Positions 38,456-47,900 of a DNA stretch of 64,000 bases are shown here, one piece after another. Location of the stretch: the NCBI GenBank assembly GCA_035461765.1, contig DATHUY010000035.1:1-64000 (forward strand), in the 5' to 3' direction. The notes below the pieces were generated by a model. The model was not told the DNA's origin. It searched no databases and worked only from the letters and a program-made list of their open reading frames with translations. The translations under genes were made by a program, and so were the position numbers. Source of the DNA: Longimicrobiales bacterium. GTDB lineage: Bacteria; Gemmatimonadota; Gemmatimonadetes; Longimicrobiales; RSA9. Position 1 is the first letter of the stretch; each line of letters starts with the position of its first letter.

Positions 38456-41178
38456 TGTCGCGGCCTGATGTTTCGTCCGGCGTGCATGCCCGTCTGTTCA
38501 GGCGATTGCTGCGCGTCTATCCGACGGCGTTCCGCGACGCATACGGCGAGGAGATGACGCTGTACTTCGCGGAGCGCCTGGAGCGTGCGCGCGCGACGGC
38601 GGGCCCGGTCGGTGTCGTGCGGCTGTGGTTCGCATCCGCGGCGGATGTGGTCCTGACCGCGCTTGCCGAGCGCCGCGCGCGGCGCGCCCGGCACACACCC
38701 CGTCCGAAAGGTGATCCGGCCATGTCGTCAATGTTGCAGGATCTCGGCTATGCAGCGCGTCGTCTGCGGCAGACTCCGTTCTTTGCGATCGCGGCGGTGG
38801 CGATGCTTGCGCTGGGCATCGGACTGAACGCGGCCGTGTTCAGCCTGGTGGACGCGCTGCTGTTGCGTCCGCCGCCGTTCAGTGATGCGGAGTCGATCGT
38901 GCACATCTACCAGGATGGCGACGAGGGCGATCCCAGCTCGACGTCGTACCCTGCCTACCGCGACATGGCGGCGACACCGGACGTCTTCGCGGCGGTAGCT
39001 GCGACGTCACCGGGCGGCGCGACGTGGGACGCGGCCGGGGGACCGTCGCAGGTGTCGATCGAGTATGCGACCGCGAGCTATCTGCCTGTGCTGGGTCTGC
39101 AGCCGTATCGCGGGCGCTGGTTCGGACCGGAGCATGACCGCGTGGGCGCGGAGATGGCGGCCGTGGTGAGTCACCGTACGTGGCGTACGAAGCTGGGCTC
39201 CGACCCGGACGTGATTGGACGCAGCATCCGGCTGAACAACCAGGCGGTAACGATCATCGGCATCGGCCCGGAGACGTTCAACGGCGAGGCGGGCGCGCTG
39301 CTGACGGACTTCTGGCTGTCGATCTCGAGTACGCCGGTGGGCGGGCCGTTCCAGGTGGCGAACCTGGAGCGGCGCGAGGACCACTGGTACCAGGTGAAGG
39401 CGCGGCTGGCGCCGGGCTCGACGATCGAGCGGGCGCGTGTGGCGATGGATGCGCTCGCACAGGATCTGGCGGCGTCGTATCCCGAGTTGAACCGCGGTCG
39501 TGACATCACGGTATTTGCGCACGACGAAGTCCGCTTCCATCCCGCGGCGGATGGCCCGCTGGTGGGCGCCGGTATCGGTCTGTTCACGGTCTCTGGCCTG
39601 GTGCTGCTGCTGGCGTGCGGCAACCTGGGCAATCTGCTTCTGGTGCGCGGCATCGGTCGCCGGCCGGAGATGGCGGTACGGCAGGCGCTCGGGGCGGGCC
39701 GCGGCCGTGTCGCGCGGCTGCTGCTGTTCGAGGCGCTGCTCCTCTCCGCGCTCGGTGCCGCGGCAGGTCTGGTCCTGGCCGGCTGGGTGCTCCGCCTCGT
39801 CCCCGGTCTGCCGCTGCCGGTGCCGGGCGGCGGCCTGGACGTCGGCCTCGACGGCCGCGTCATCGGGTTTGCTGTCGCACTCGCGATCATGACGGGCCTG
39901 GTGTTCGGGCTGCTGCCATCGGTGCACGCGACGCGTACCGATGTCGCATCGGCGCTGCGCGACGAAGGGCGCGGCAGCTCGGCCGGGCGGAGCGTCTCGG
40001 TGATGCGGGGCGGTCTGCTCACGCTCCAGGTCGCGGTATCGCTCGTGCTCGTGGTCGGCGCGGGGCTGATGGCGCGGAGTCTCGCGAATGTGGCACGTGT
40101 CGATCCCGGGTTCGATGCCGCACGCATCGCCGTCATCGGCACCAACCTGCCGCAGGGCGGCGTAACCGATGATGAGACGCTCGTGGTCGCGGCGCAGGTG
40201 CTCGAGCGCGTTGCGGCGCTGCCGGGTGTCGAGCGGGCGGCGCTCACGACCCGCCTGCCCGTGGCGCCCGGCGGCAGCACGACGCAGGTGGTCGACGGCC
40301 ATACGCCCCAGTCGGGGACAGGGTCCGTCGAGCTCGACTTCGCGTACGTCAGTCGCGAATACTTCGAGACGATGGGAATGCCGCTGGTCGCGGGACGTGG
40401 ATTCACCCGCGATGACCGGCCCGAGTCACCGCGGGTCGTGGTCGTCAACGAGACGGCGGCGCGCACGTTCTGGGGCGGCGACGCGCTCGGCGGCCGCATC
40501 CGCTCGGAGTCTTCCCGGGACGCCTGGCGCGAGGTGGTGGGCGTCGTCGCGGATGCGACGGTCTCGTCGCTGGACGAGCCGCCGACACCGCAGATCTTCT
40601 ATTCCGCGGAGCAGGCCGGAGTGGGCGGTTTCTCCGTGGTCGCACGCACGCCGGGAGATCCCGCAGCCCTGCTCGGTCCGCTGCGCACGGCGCTGAACGA
40701 TGTGCGCGCGACGCTGCCCGTCACGCGTCTGATGACACTCGATACACATCTCGGTGATGCGCTGGCCGGCGCCCGTTTCCTGGCGCTGCTCATGGGTGCG
40801 TTCTCCCTGCTGTCGCTGCTGCTCGCCGGCCTCGGCGTATACGCTGTCGTCGCGTTCTCCGTCGAACGGCGCAGCCGTGAGCTCGGGATCCGCGCGGCAC
40901 TCGGTGCAGAGGGCACGCGTCTGGTCCGCATGGTCGTCGGCGAGACCCTGGGCATCGTGGGCGTCGGCCTGCTCGTCGGCCTCGCGATCTCGCTGCTTGC
41001 GGCGCGCGGCATCGCAGGCATGCTGTACGGCGTCCCGGCGTTCGATCCTGCGACGTTCGCCCTCGCGGCCGCACTCCTCGCGGTCTCCGCTGCGGCCGCG
41101 GCATTCCTGCCTGCGCGACGCGCCGCCCGTACGGACCCGGTCGGCGTCCTGCGGAGCGGATCCGGATTCGGGGGCTGA
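38455..41178 (+). CDS. ADOP-family permease with prefix domain, second gene of a PadR operon
   Basis: A 907-aa duplicated FtsX/MacB permease. The prefix (ARLFRRLLRVYPTAFRDAYG, about residues 1-80) is of the same kind as in the permease at 9833. The core starts at DLGYAARRLRQTPFF with the first helix and GIGLNAAVFSLVDALLLRPP. The FtsX signature GNLGNLLLVRGIGRRPEMAV is mid-protein, and the end has RELGIRAALGAEGTRLV and PARRAARTDPVGVL. The start is fixed by the TAATG junction with padR. No ATPase is adjacent. The substrate is unknown. Confidence 0.91.
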   Translation: MSRPDVSSGVHARLFRRLLRVYPTAFRDAYGEEMTLYFAERLERARATAGPVGVVRLWFASAADVVLTALAERRARRARHTPRPKGDPAMSSMLQDLGYAARRLRQTPFFAIAAVAMLALGIGLNAAVFSLVDALLLRPPPFSDAESIVHIYQDGDEGDPSSTSYPAYRDMAATPDVFAAVAATSPGGATWDAAGGPSQVSIEYATASYLPVLGLQPYRGRWFGPEHDRVGAEMAAVVSHRTWRTKLGSDPDVIGRSIRLNNQAVTIIGIGPETFNGEAGALLTDFWLSISSTPVGGPFQVANLERREDHWYQVKARLAPGSTIERARVAMDALAQDLAASYPELNRGRDITVFAHDEVRFHPAADGPLVGAGIGLFTVSGLVLLLACGNLGNLLLVRGIGRRPEMAVRQALGAGRGRVARLLLFEALLLSALGAAAGLVLAGWVLRLVPGLPLPVPGGGLDVGLDGRVIGFAVALAIMTGLVFGLLPSVHATRTDVASALRDEGRGSSAGRSVSVMRGGLLTLQVAVSLVLVVGAGLMARSLANVARVDPGFDAARIAVIGTNLPQGGVTDDETLVVAAQVLERVAALPGVERAALTTRLPVAPGGSTTQVVDGHTPQSGTGSVELDFAYVSREYFETMGMPLVAGRGFTRDDRPESPRVVVVNETAARTFWGGDALGGRIRSESSRDAWREVVGVVADATVSSLDEPPTPQIFYSAEQAGVGGFSVVARTPGDPAALLGPLRTALNDVRATLPVTRLMTLDTHLGDALAGARFLALLMGAFSLLSLLLAGLGVYAVVAFSVERRSRELGIRAALGAEGTRLVRMVVGETLGIVGVGLLVGLAISLLAARGIAGMLYGVPAFDPATFALAAALLAVSAAAAAFLPARRAARTDPVGVLRSGSGFGG

Positions 41179-41190
41179 CGGCACGCCCAC

Positions 41191-41240
41191 CCGCGAGGTG
41201 AAATCCTGTTAGAATCGGTAGGACGGGATTCAACTCGCGG
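41191..41240 (+). promoter_or_regulatory. Inverted repeat in the leader of the GPP34 gene
   Basis: Arms CCGCGAGGTGAAATCC (41191-41206) and GGGATTCAACTCGCGG (41225-41240) pair at 13 of 16 positions around 18 nt that contain TTAGAAT, a possible -10. It may be an operator or an mRNA hairpin directly before the ribosome-binding site. Confidence 0.4.
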
Positions 41241-41253
41241 AAGGGAGTGATCG

Positions 41254-41934
41254 ATGCTTCACGAAGACATTCTGCTGCTGGCGCTCGATGACGAGACCGG
41301 CGTCGTACCGTTCGGCTCCATGTACCAGTACGGCATGGCGGGCGGCATCGTGACGGAGCTGGTGCTGAGTCGGCGCATCACGCTGACGAAGCAGAAGAAG
41401 TCGATGCTGGTCGACGTCGTTCAGGCGACGCAGACGGGCGATCCGCTGCTCGACGAGGTGCTGGAGAAGATGCGCACGGCGAAACGTCGTGCCTCGCTCC
41501 AGACGTGGATCAGTCGCATCGCACAGACGCGGAAGCTCCAGGCGCGCGTGGCAGAGCGACTGCGCGACCGCGGCGTGCTTCGCAGTGAGGAAGGGCGGGT
41601 CCTGCTGTTCTTCCGGCGGACGACCTGGCCGACTCAGAATCCCGCGCCCGAGCACGACCTCGTGGAGCGCATCGGTGAAGCGATCCAGGGTGATGACGTC
41701 GTGGATGGTCGCACTGCCACGGTCATCGCGCTCGCGAAGTCGTGCGACCTGCTGAAGCTGCATTTCGAGAAGAGCGAGCTGAAGGCGCGCAAGCAGAGGA
41801 TCGACGACATCGTGAGTGGCAACGTCGTCGGTGCTGCGGCGCGGGAAGCGATCGAAGCGGTGCAGGCCGCCATGATCGCGACATCGGCGGCGATCAGCGC
41901 TGCCACCACCGCGGCGACGATCGCCAGCACCTGA
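41254..41934 (+). CDS. GPP34 (Golgi phosphoprotein 3)-domain protein
   Basis: A 226-aa cytoplasmic protein of the GPP34 family, whose eukaryotic members bind phosphatidylinositol-4-phosphate on Golgi membranes. The typical opening is LHEDILLLALDDETG, followed by YGMAGGIVTELVLSRRI, DPLLDEVLEKMRTAKRRASL, RVAERLRDRGVLRSEEG, and the alpha-helical C-terminal region VIALAKSCDLLKLHFEKSEL. The Ala/Thr-rich tail (AAMIATSAAISAATTAATIA) is hydrophobic and may contact membrane. GGGAG lies before the ATG. The bacterial role is unknown. Confidence 0.92.
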   Translation: MLHEDILLLALDDETGVVPFGSMYQYGMAGGIVTELVLSRRITLTKQKKSMLVDVVQATQTGDPLLDEVLEKMRTAKRRASLQTWISRIAQTRKLQARVAERLRDRGVLRSEEGRVLLFFRRTTWPTQNPAPEHDLVERIGEAIQGDDVVDGRTATVIALAKSCDLLKLHFEKSELKARKQRIDDIVSGNVVGAAAREAIEAVQAAMIATSAAISAATTAATIAST

Positions 41935-41954
41935 CGTTGCGGCGGACGAGGTAG

Positions 41955-41979
41955 CCCGCAGCGGACCGGCCGCTGCGGG
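41955..41979. terminator. Bidirectional hairpin between convergent genes
   Basis: Perfect 10-bp stem CCCGCAGCGG / CCGCTGCGGG with a 5-nt loop, 20 bp after the GPP34 stop and 12 bp from the end of the opposing lipoprotein gene. Confidence 0.6.
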
Positions 41980-41991
41980 TCCCCTGTGGCG

Positions 41992-42468
41992 CTACTGCAC
42001 TCTCGTGCTGTGCATGGTGCCGGTCACCCGCTCCTCGCCCTCGGGCGTGCGGTATGTGGCAACGAGGTTGCCCATCAGCATGCCGTCCTGCAGCACACTC
42101 GCGGTCCGCACTGACACCATCACGCCCGGGCGCAGAACGCTCTCGTACTCCTCCGAAACGCCGATCAGACTGTCACCGACGATGCTGACCTCGAGCGGGA
42201 CATTCGGCCGGCCCTCGAGCGACATCGTCCAGTCATCACCCGACGCGCTGCCGGTCATGGTGGTCTGGACCGGCTCTTCGACGCCTTCCAGCATGGCTTC
42301 GTTCTGCCATGTGCCGGCGAAATCGGCGAGGCTCACGGCACTGGCGCGCTCGGCCTCGGCGGCAGGAGCCGCATCGTCGACCTCGGGTGCGTCATCCGCC
42401 GGTGCACAGGCGGCCACGAGGACAACGGATAACAGAGTGGAGATGGAACGGCGTGACTGGGAACGCAT
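41992..42468 (-). CDS. Small lipocalin-like lipoprotein, function unknown
   Basis: A 158-aa lipoprotein: signal with VVLVAAC lipobox, acidic linker (PADDAPEVDDAAPAAEAE), then one beta-rich domain starting at LADFAGTWQNEAMLEG and running as antiparallel strands (WTMSLEGRPNVPLEVSIVGD, MVSVRTASVLQDG, GNLVATYRT). The pattern recalls lipocalin or META-type stability domains. No specific family is recognised. Confidence 0.75.
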   Translation of the reverse strand: MRSQSRRSISTLLSVVLVAACAPADDAPEVDDAAPAAEAERASAVSLADFAGTWQNEAMLEGVEEPVQTTMTGSASGDDWTMSLEGRPNVPLEVSIVGDSLIGVSEEYESVLRPGVMVSVRTASVLQDGMLMGNLVATYRTPEGEERVTGTMHSTRVQ

Positions 42469-42592
42469 GGTTCCTCCGGGGATGGGGTAACGGCAAGCAA
42501 ATCGGGATCGGCAGACCAGGACAATGCGTCCGCACCCGCTTCACAATACCGCCTCAGGTGAGGCCGGAGCAACGAGCCGCCTGCGCCGGCCG

Positions 42593-44542
42593 CTACCGCT
42601 CCAGATTCAGGCCCACCACCACGGGATCATGGTCCGAGCTGCGGTAGGGGTCCGGCTCGTACAACGTCGCCTGCTGTTCGCTGCTCTTGAACGCCGTGTC
42701 ATAGCCGAGCACGGGAGGCTCATCGGCGTTGATGTGCCAGACCGCGGCGCCGGTGACCTGCCGCGCGAGCGAGGGCGATGCGAGTGCGTGGTCGAGCCTG
42801 CCCCACTGCCCCGCGAACACATAGGTGTACCGATCCGCGGCGTCGCGACCCCCCAGGAGATCGGTGTACCCGGCGGCAGTGACGGCGCGGACGGGGTCCT
42901 CCTGTGCGTACGCGTTCAGGTCGCCGAGGACCAGGACGTCGGGATCACCGGTGCGCGTGGGGTCCGTCGCGAGCCAGGCGACCAGGTCGCGCGCCGCCGC
43001 CGTGCGCACGTCGCTGCAATTCGCCTGACCGTCGCCCGCATCCGGCCTGTCGCAGGGGCTGCCCTTGCTCTTGAGGTGATTGATGCTGACCACCACGCCG
43101 GCGCCGCCGGCGACTTCGAACGCCTGTGCGAGCGACGGCCGGTTGCGCGGCCCGGAGTCGCCCCCCGTAAGGAACGCGCGCGTCGCGAGAACTGCGGTCG
43201 TGCCGACGGGACGCACGCGGTCCGCACGATACAGGAATCCGACCTTGATCGCGTCGGTGCCGAGCGCGTTGCGCACACCGGTCGCCGCATCGACATCGAC
43301 GAACGACCACTGCCCCGGTCCGGCGCGCGCGTTCAGTCGCTCGACCAGATGAGCGATGGCGCTTGCCGGGCCGTACCCGTCGTTCTCCAGCTCGATGACA
43401 CCGAGGATATCCACTTTCATGCCTGCGATCGCGGCCAACGTCTTGCGCCACTGCCGCTCGAACGAGGCCGCCCCATCCGCGCCGCGGCATTCGGTCCTCT
43501 CGCCGCGGTAACCCGCAGTGCACCCGTCGAACGTGTTGAAGTAGTTCAGCACATTGAACGAGCCGACGCGTACGGAGCCGCCCACGGCCGGCGGGACGCT
43601 GCGCTCATTCGCCGCCGCGAACGTGACGGAGCCGCCGAGTGCATGGATCGGCCGGACACGCCAGGTCTTGGCGCTGGCGCGGTTCCCGGACCAGGTCCAC
43701 GTCATCACGCCCGTGAGACCGGTCACCCGGTCGCCGCCGCGCAGCGTGTTGTTCGCAGTGAGCGGATCGCCACCGCGAGCGAGGACGATGGGATCGCGAT
43801 TCTGATCGTTCCACGCATCGTCGATGACCACGCGATTGAGGTCGTTCGCCTGCTGAACGGCGCGCGCACGCGCACCCGGCTCGGCGACTTCCGTCGGCTG
43901 CGGCAGCCGGCCACCCGACGATACGGTCACCTCGCCGAAACGACCCAGGTTGTAGTGATCCGTGACGTGGAGCGTCTGCGCAAAACGCACGAGCATTCCC
44001 TCGACCCGCTCCGGCCAGTCCATCGATGGCAAGGGCAGCGTGATATCGATCGGGGTCACCGCGCCGCGCCCGCACATCGTGAGCGAGCCGGAGCTCGACA
44101 CCTGTGTCTGTCCCTCGAACTCCGTGGCCGTGCCGCGCACGCGGACCACGTCGCCCGGCCGCACCTGGTCGCGATCGCCGTTGAAGACGAATACGGCATC
44201 CGACGTGGCAGGATTCCCGTCGCCGGTGGCGTCCTGGAGGTAGAAACCGCGCAGCGCGGGCGCCGGTCCTTCGTAATCGCCGACTACGACGCCCTCGACC
44301 ATCACGGTCCGGCCGGCCATCGGCGTCGTGGCGCCGTCGCCCTGAATGGCCCAGGCCGGCGTGGCGGGATCGCCGCACGCGGCGGAGAGTGCGTCGTCGC
44401 CGGATGCGGGGGCGGGCGCCTGCGCGGCGGAAGGCCCGCATGCGCTCAGCCAGCCGGCAAGCATGACGGGAATGGCCCTGCCCATCGGGGCGAAAGCGGC
44501 CGGCGGAAATGCGAAACCTGTGCGCCAGTGAAGCCGGTTCAT
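42593..44542 (-). CDS. Exported ExeM/NucH-like nuclease (endonuclease/exonuclease/phosphatase fold)
   Basis: A protein of about 649 aa. The N-terminal hydrophobic segment (RAIPVMLAGWLSAC) may be a lipobox. An OB-like nuclease-associated domain (GVVVGDYEGPAPALRGFYLQ, then VVRVRGTATEFEGQTQ) precedes the EEP catalytic domain from about residue 330: VGSFNVLNYFNTFDG, ILGVIELENDGYGP (metal Glu), INHLKSKGSPCD, VLGDLNAYAQEDP, RLDHALAS, and the terminal SSDHDPVVVGL (catalytic Asp-His). The motif set fits the extracellular ExeM/NucH nucleases. In-frame ATGs at 44542 and 44485 are both possible; neither has a strong ribosome-binding site. Confidence 0.92.
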   Translation of the reverse strand: MNRLHWRTGFAFPPAAFAPMGRAIPVMLAGWLSACGPSAAQAPAPASGDDALSAACGDPATPAWAIQGDGATTPMAGRTVMVEGVVVGDYEGPAPALRGFYLQDATGDGNPATSDAVFVFNGDRDQVRPGDVVRVRGTATEFEGQTQVSSSGSLTMCGRGAVTPIDITLPLPSMDWPERVEGMLVRFAQTLHVTDHYNLGRFGEVTVSSGGRLPQPTEVAEPGARARAVQQANDLNRVVIDDAWNDQNRDPIVLARGGDPLTANNTLRGGDRVTGLTGVMTWTWSGNRASAKTWRVRPIHALGGSVTFAAANERSVPPAVGGSVRVGSFNVLNYFNTFDGCTAGYRGERTECRGADGAASFERQWRKTLAAIAGMKVDILGVIELENDGYGPASAIAHLVERLNARAGPGQWSFVDVDAATGVRNALGTDAIKVGFLYRADRVRPVGTTAVLATRAFLTGGDSGPRNRPSLAQAFEVAGGAGVVVSINHLKSKGSPCDRPDAGDGQANCSDVRTAAARDLVAWLATDPTRTGDPDVLVLGDLNAYAQEDPVRAVTAAGYTDLLGGRDAADRYTYVFAGQWGRLDHALASPSLARQVTGAAVWHINADEPPVLGYDTAFKSSEQQATLYEPDPYRSSDHDPVVVGLNLER

Positions 44543-44643
44543 TTGATGTTCGGGCCGCAGAAAAAACAACCGTGGAGCAACCCGAAGTATGACGTGCACG
44601 CCGCCCGTCCACAATCCGGACCGGCGGGCAATGGCTGGGGGCG

Positions 44644-44910
44644 CTATATGAACATCGCGGGACTTATCTCGAGGGCGACCTCCACGATCCGATTGGCGGG
44701 CAGACCGGCGCGGCGTGCGTGCTCGCGGATGGCCTCGGCGTCGGGTGCGTCGTACTCGCAGTAAATCTTGCCATCGACATCGGAGACATAACTGCGGATC
44801 CAGACGACTCCGGGCATGCCGGTCAGCACCTCCACCGACCTGCGACCGGCAGCGTCGAGCTGCTCGCGGGTCAGTGTGCCGACGTCGCGCTCGATGATGA
44901 ATCGCGGCAT
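44644..44910 (-). CDS. DUF4242-family small protein
   Basis: An 88-aa protein with the ferredoxin-like dimeric fold of DUF4242: MPRFIIERDVGTLTREQL, VEVLTGMPGVVWIRSYVSDV, and the signature KIYCEYDAPDAEAIREHARR followed by AGLPANRIVEV. Family members are sometimes described as nickel-binding or SCO4226-like. GGAGG lies 4 nt before the ATG. The gene starts 40 bp inside the 3' end of the large kinase gene upstream, on the same strand, so it may be the last cistron of the sigma-kinase operon. Confidence 0.9.
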   Translation of the reverse strand: MPRFIIERDVGTLTREQLDAAGRRSVEVLTGMPGVVWIRSYVSDVDGKIYCEYDAPDAEAIREHARRAGLPANRIVEVALEISPAMFI

Positions 44911-47900
44911 TGTACCTCCAGGTTCGCAGTTGAATGGTCGCGCAGTATCTGCTCACACGCGCGGGAGAGATCGCGGGCGTCGAGCTCATCCGCAATGTCG
45001 AGGGCGGCAGTCACATGGCGCAGCGCCGCCTGCATGGCGCCGTGCGCGACATGCGCCCGCGCGATGCGGCTGTGCATCCATCCCGCCCCGAGCTGATCGC
45101 CGATCTGCTCGCGCAGTGCGTGCGACTCGGTAAAGAGCCACAGCGCACGTTCGGCATTGCCGGCATCGAGCGCAATGTCGCCCAGCATGGCGAACGCGTG
45201 TCCCTCGAGCAGCCGGCTGCCGGCGCGCTGGTGCACCGGCAGGGCTTCCTCGAGATTCTCGCGAGCCTCCTCGATACGACCCATGGCCCGCAGTGTCGCG
45301 GCGATGCTGTTGAGAATGAGCCCGATCCCGGCGTCGTCGCGGAGATCGCGATAAACGGCGAGCGCCTGTTCGTACCGAACGAGCGCATCGTCATAATCTG
45401 CGCTCTCCCACGCCATGATGCCAAGGTTGTTGAGCAGACGCCCCTGGGCATCGCGGTCGCCCGCCCGGACGGCGTGATCGAGCGCTTCCCTATGCGCCGT
45501 GCGCACCTCCTCCACCGGCAGACCCGCCCTGCGGGCCGCGAACGCAATCCCCATGCGCGCCTCGAGCTGCGCGACCGTGTCCTCGTCCAGGGGGGCACCG
45601 ACACCGTGATGCTGCGCGGCAGCGGCATCGAGTGCGACTACGCGATTCCACGCGGCAAGCGCCTCGGATGCGTCACCACCGCGGTCGTGGATGCGCGCAA
45701 TCTCGCGCCACAGCCCGATCTCCGAGGCGCGATCCTCCAGCTGGGAAAACAGGTCGGCGGCCTCGACGAGGCAGGGCAGCGCTTCCGCATCGCGACCCAG
45801 ACCGTGCAGCACCTCGCCGAGGATGCGCAGCGACTGCGAGAGCCCCGGTGTGTGCCGTGAGCGCCGCCCCATCTCCACGGCCTGGCGATAGAAGTCCAGG
45901 CTGTCCTCCACCCTGCCCTGCTGCAGCGCCACATGGGCGAGCGATGTAAAGTGGTAGGAGACCTGGATGGGCAATCGCTCCCGCTCGGGTATGCGACGAG
46001 CGCGCTCGAGGTAGCCGGCTGCTTCATCGAGCTGGTCCTGCATGAGATGAACATTCGCCAGGTTATGCAGGATGTAGCACTCCCTCAGCAAACTCGCGCC
46101 GCTGCCGCTGGCCCTGACCTTATCGAGCTCTTCGAGCGCTTCCTCGAGTGTGGCGCGCGCACGTTTCAGCTGGCCCATGCTCTTGAGCACTGCGCCGAGG
46201 TTTGACAGGTCACCGACCAGCGCGTGCATGTCGCCGGCTTCGCGGTCGATGGCGAGCGTCTCCTCGATGAACACGATCGCCTCCTCCGGCCGGTCTTCGT
46301 GCCAGCGCAGCAGGCCCAGGCTGCGCAGCGAGCTACGCACCAGGTCGGCCGCGCCGATGTCGCGCCGCAGCCGCAGCGACTCGAGGAGCACCCGCTCGGC
46401 GTCCGTGAACCGGCGCAGCAGCGTGAACAGGTCACCCTGCCGGAGATACGCCTCCGCGAGCAGTCGCCGGTCGGCACTGTCCTCGAGCAGCACGATCACG
46501 CGGTCGATCAGCTGCTGCTGGCGAGCGCGCAGCCCGAGCGTCTCGCATAGCCGTTCCTGACGCAGCAGCACATCCACGAGCAGTGCATGATCATCGTGCT
46601 CCGTCTCGATCCGACCCAGCCACTCCTCGCAGCGCTCGAGCTGCTCGAGTGCATCCGTGAAAGCGCTCAGGCGCGAGAGCCGGTCGGCGGCGCGTACGCC
46701 GTAATGGACCGCCTTGCTCCAGCTGCGCGCTCTGCTGAAATGATCAGCCAGTCGATCGAAATGCTCCTCGAGCCGCTGCGCATACACGCGTTCGATCGCG
46801 TCCGCTACCCGGCCGTGCACCTCGACGCGCTGCCGCTCCAGCAGACTCGCGTAGGCTACTTCCTGTGTCAGCGAATGATTGAAGCGGTACGCCGCGTCCG
46901 GCACGACCCGGATCTGCTGCACGAGGCCGGCGGACTTGAGCGTCTGGAGGGCGTGCGGCAGGCGACTGCCGCCGTGCATCGCCTGCTCGAGCAGCCGGCG
47001 CTCGAATTCCGGACCCACGACGGAGGCGAGGCGCGCGATCTCGCGCGTGTCGCGGTCGAGTCGATCCAGGCGCGCCCGGATCACCGCTTCCACCGTGTCG
47101 GGCAGGTGCAGAGCGCGTGCGTCGCCGGTGAGTACGGCCTTCCCGCCGGACACGGTGACCGCACCTTCCTCCAGCAGCGTGCGCGCGACCTCCTCGATGA
47201 AGAACGGGTTGCCGCCCGTGCGCGTATGCACGCGATCGGCGAGGCCTTCGGGAAGCACCGACGCGTCCAGGACGGTACGGAGCATGTCGGCGCTCGCCCG
47301 CGTGCCGAGCGGCTCGACTGACAGCACGGTGAGGCGACTGAGCTCGCGCGACTCGGCTGCGCTGGGCCGGGCAGTCACGACGATCAGCAGAGGATGCCCC
47401 GGACTCACCTCCAGTACCTGCTTCAGCACGGCACGCGATGCGTCGTCCGCCCAGTGCCAGTCCTCGAGCACGAGTACGACCGGACCCGCCCGGGTCATGA
47501 TGGTGATCAGCCCGGCGATCGCTTCCTGGATCGCATGTCGCAGTCCCTCGCCGTGCAGGTGCTGTGGCAGCACGTGCTCAGGATGCGCGAGCGCGAGCAG
47601 GTGCAGGTACAGCGGAATCATGTCCTCCAGCTCGTCGCCGATCGCACGAACGGCGCTCACCAGCGCAGCCGAGTCGGCCGCCGGATCCTTCTGCTGCACG
47701 CGTACCGCCGCGCGCAGCACATCGACGAACGGCAGATATGCCACACTGCTGCCGTACGACTGGCAGCGGCCTTGGACGAACGTGGCATCCCGCGCCGCAG
47801 CGGCACGGAACTCGTGCAGCAGGCGACTCTTGCCGACACCCGCCTCGCCCAGAATGACGACCGCATGGCCACGTCCCGCGTGGGCACCCTCGAGCGCGTC

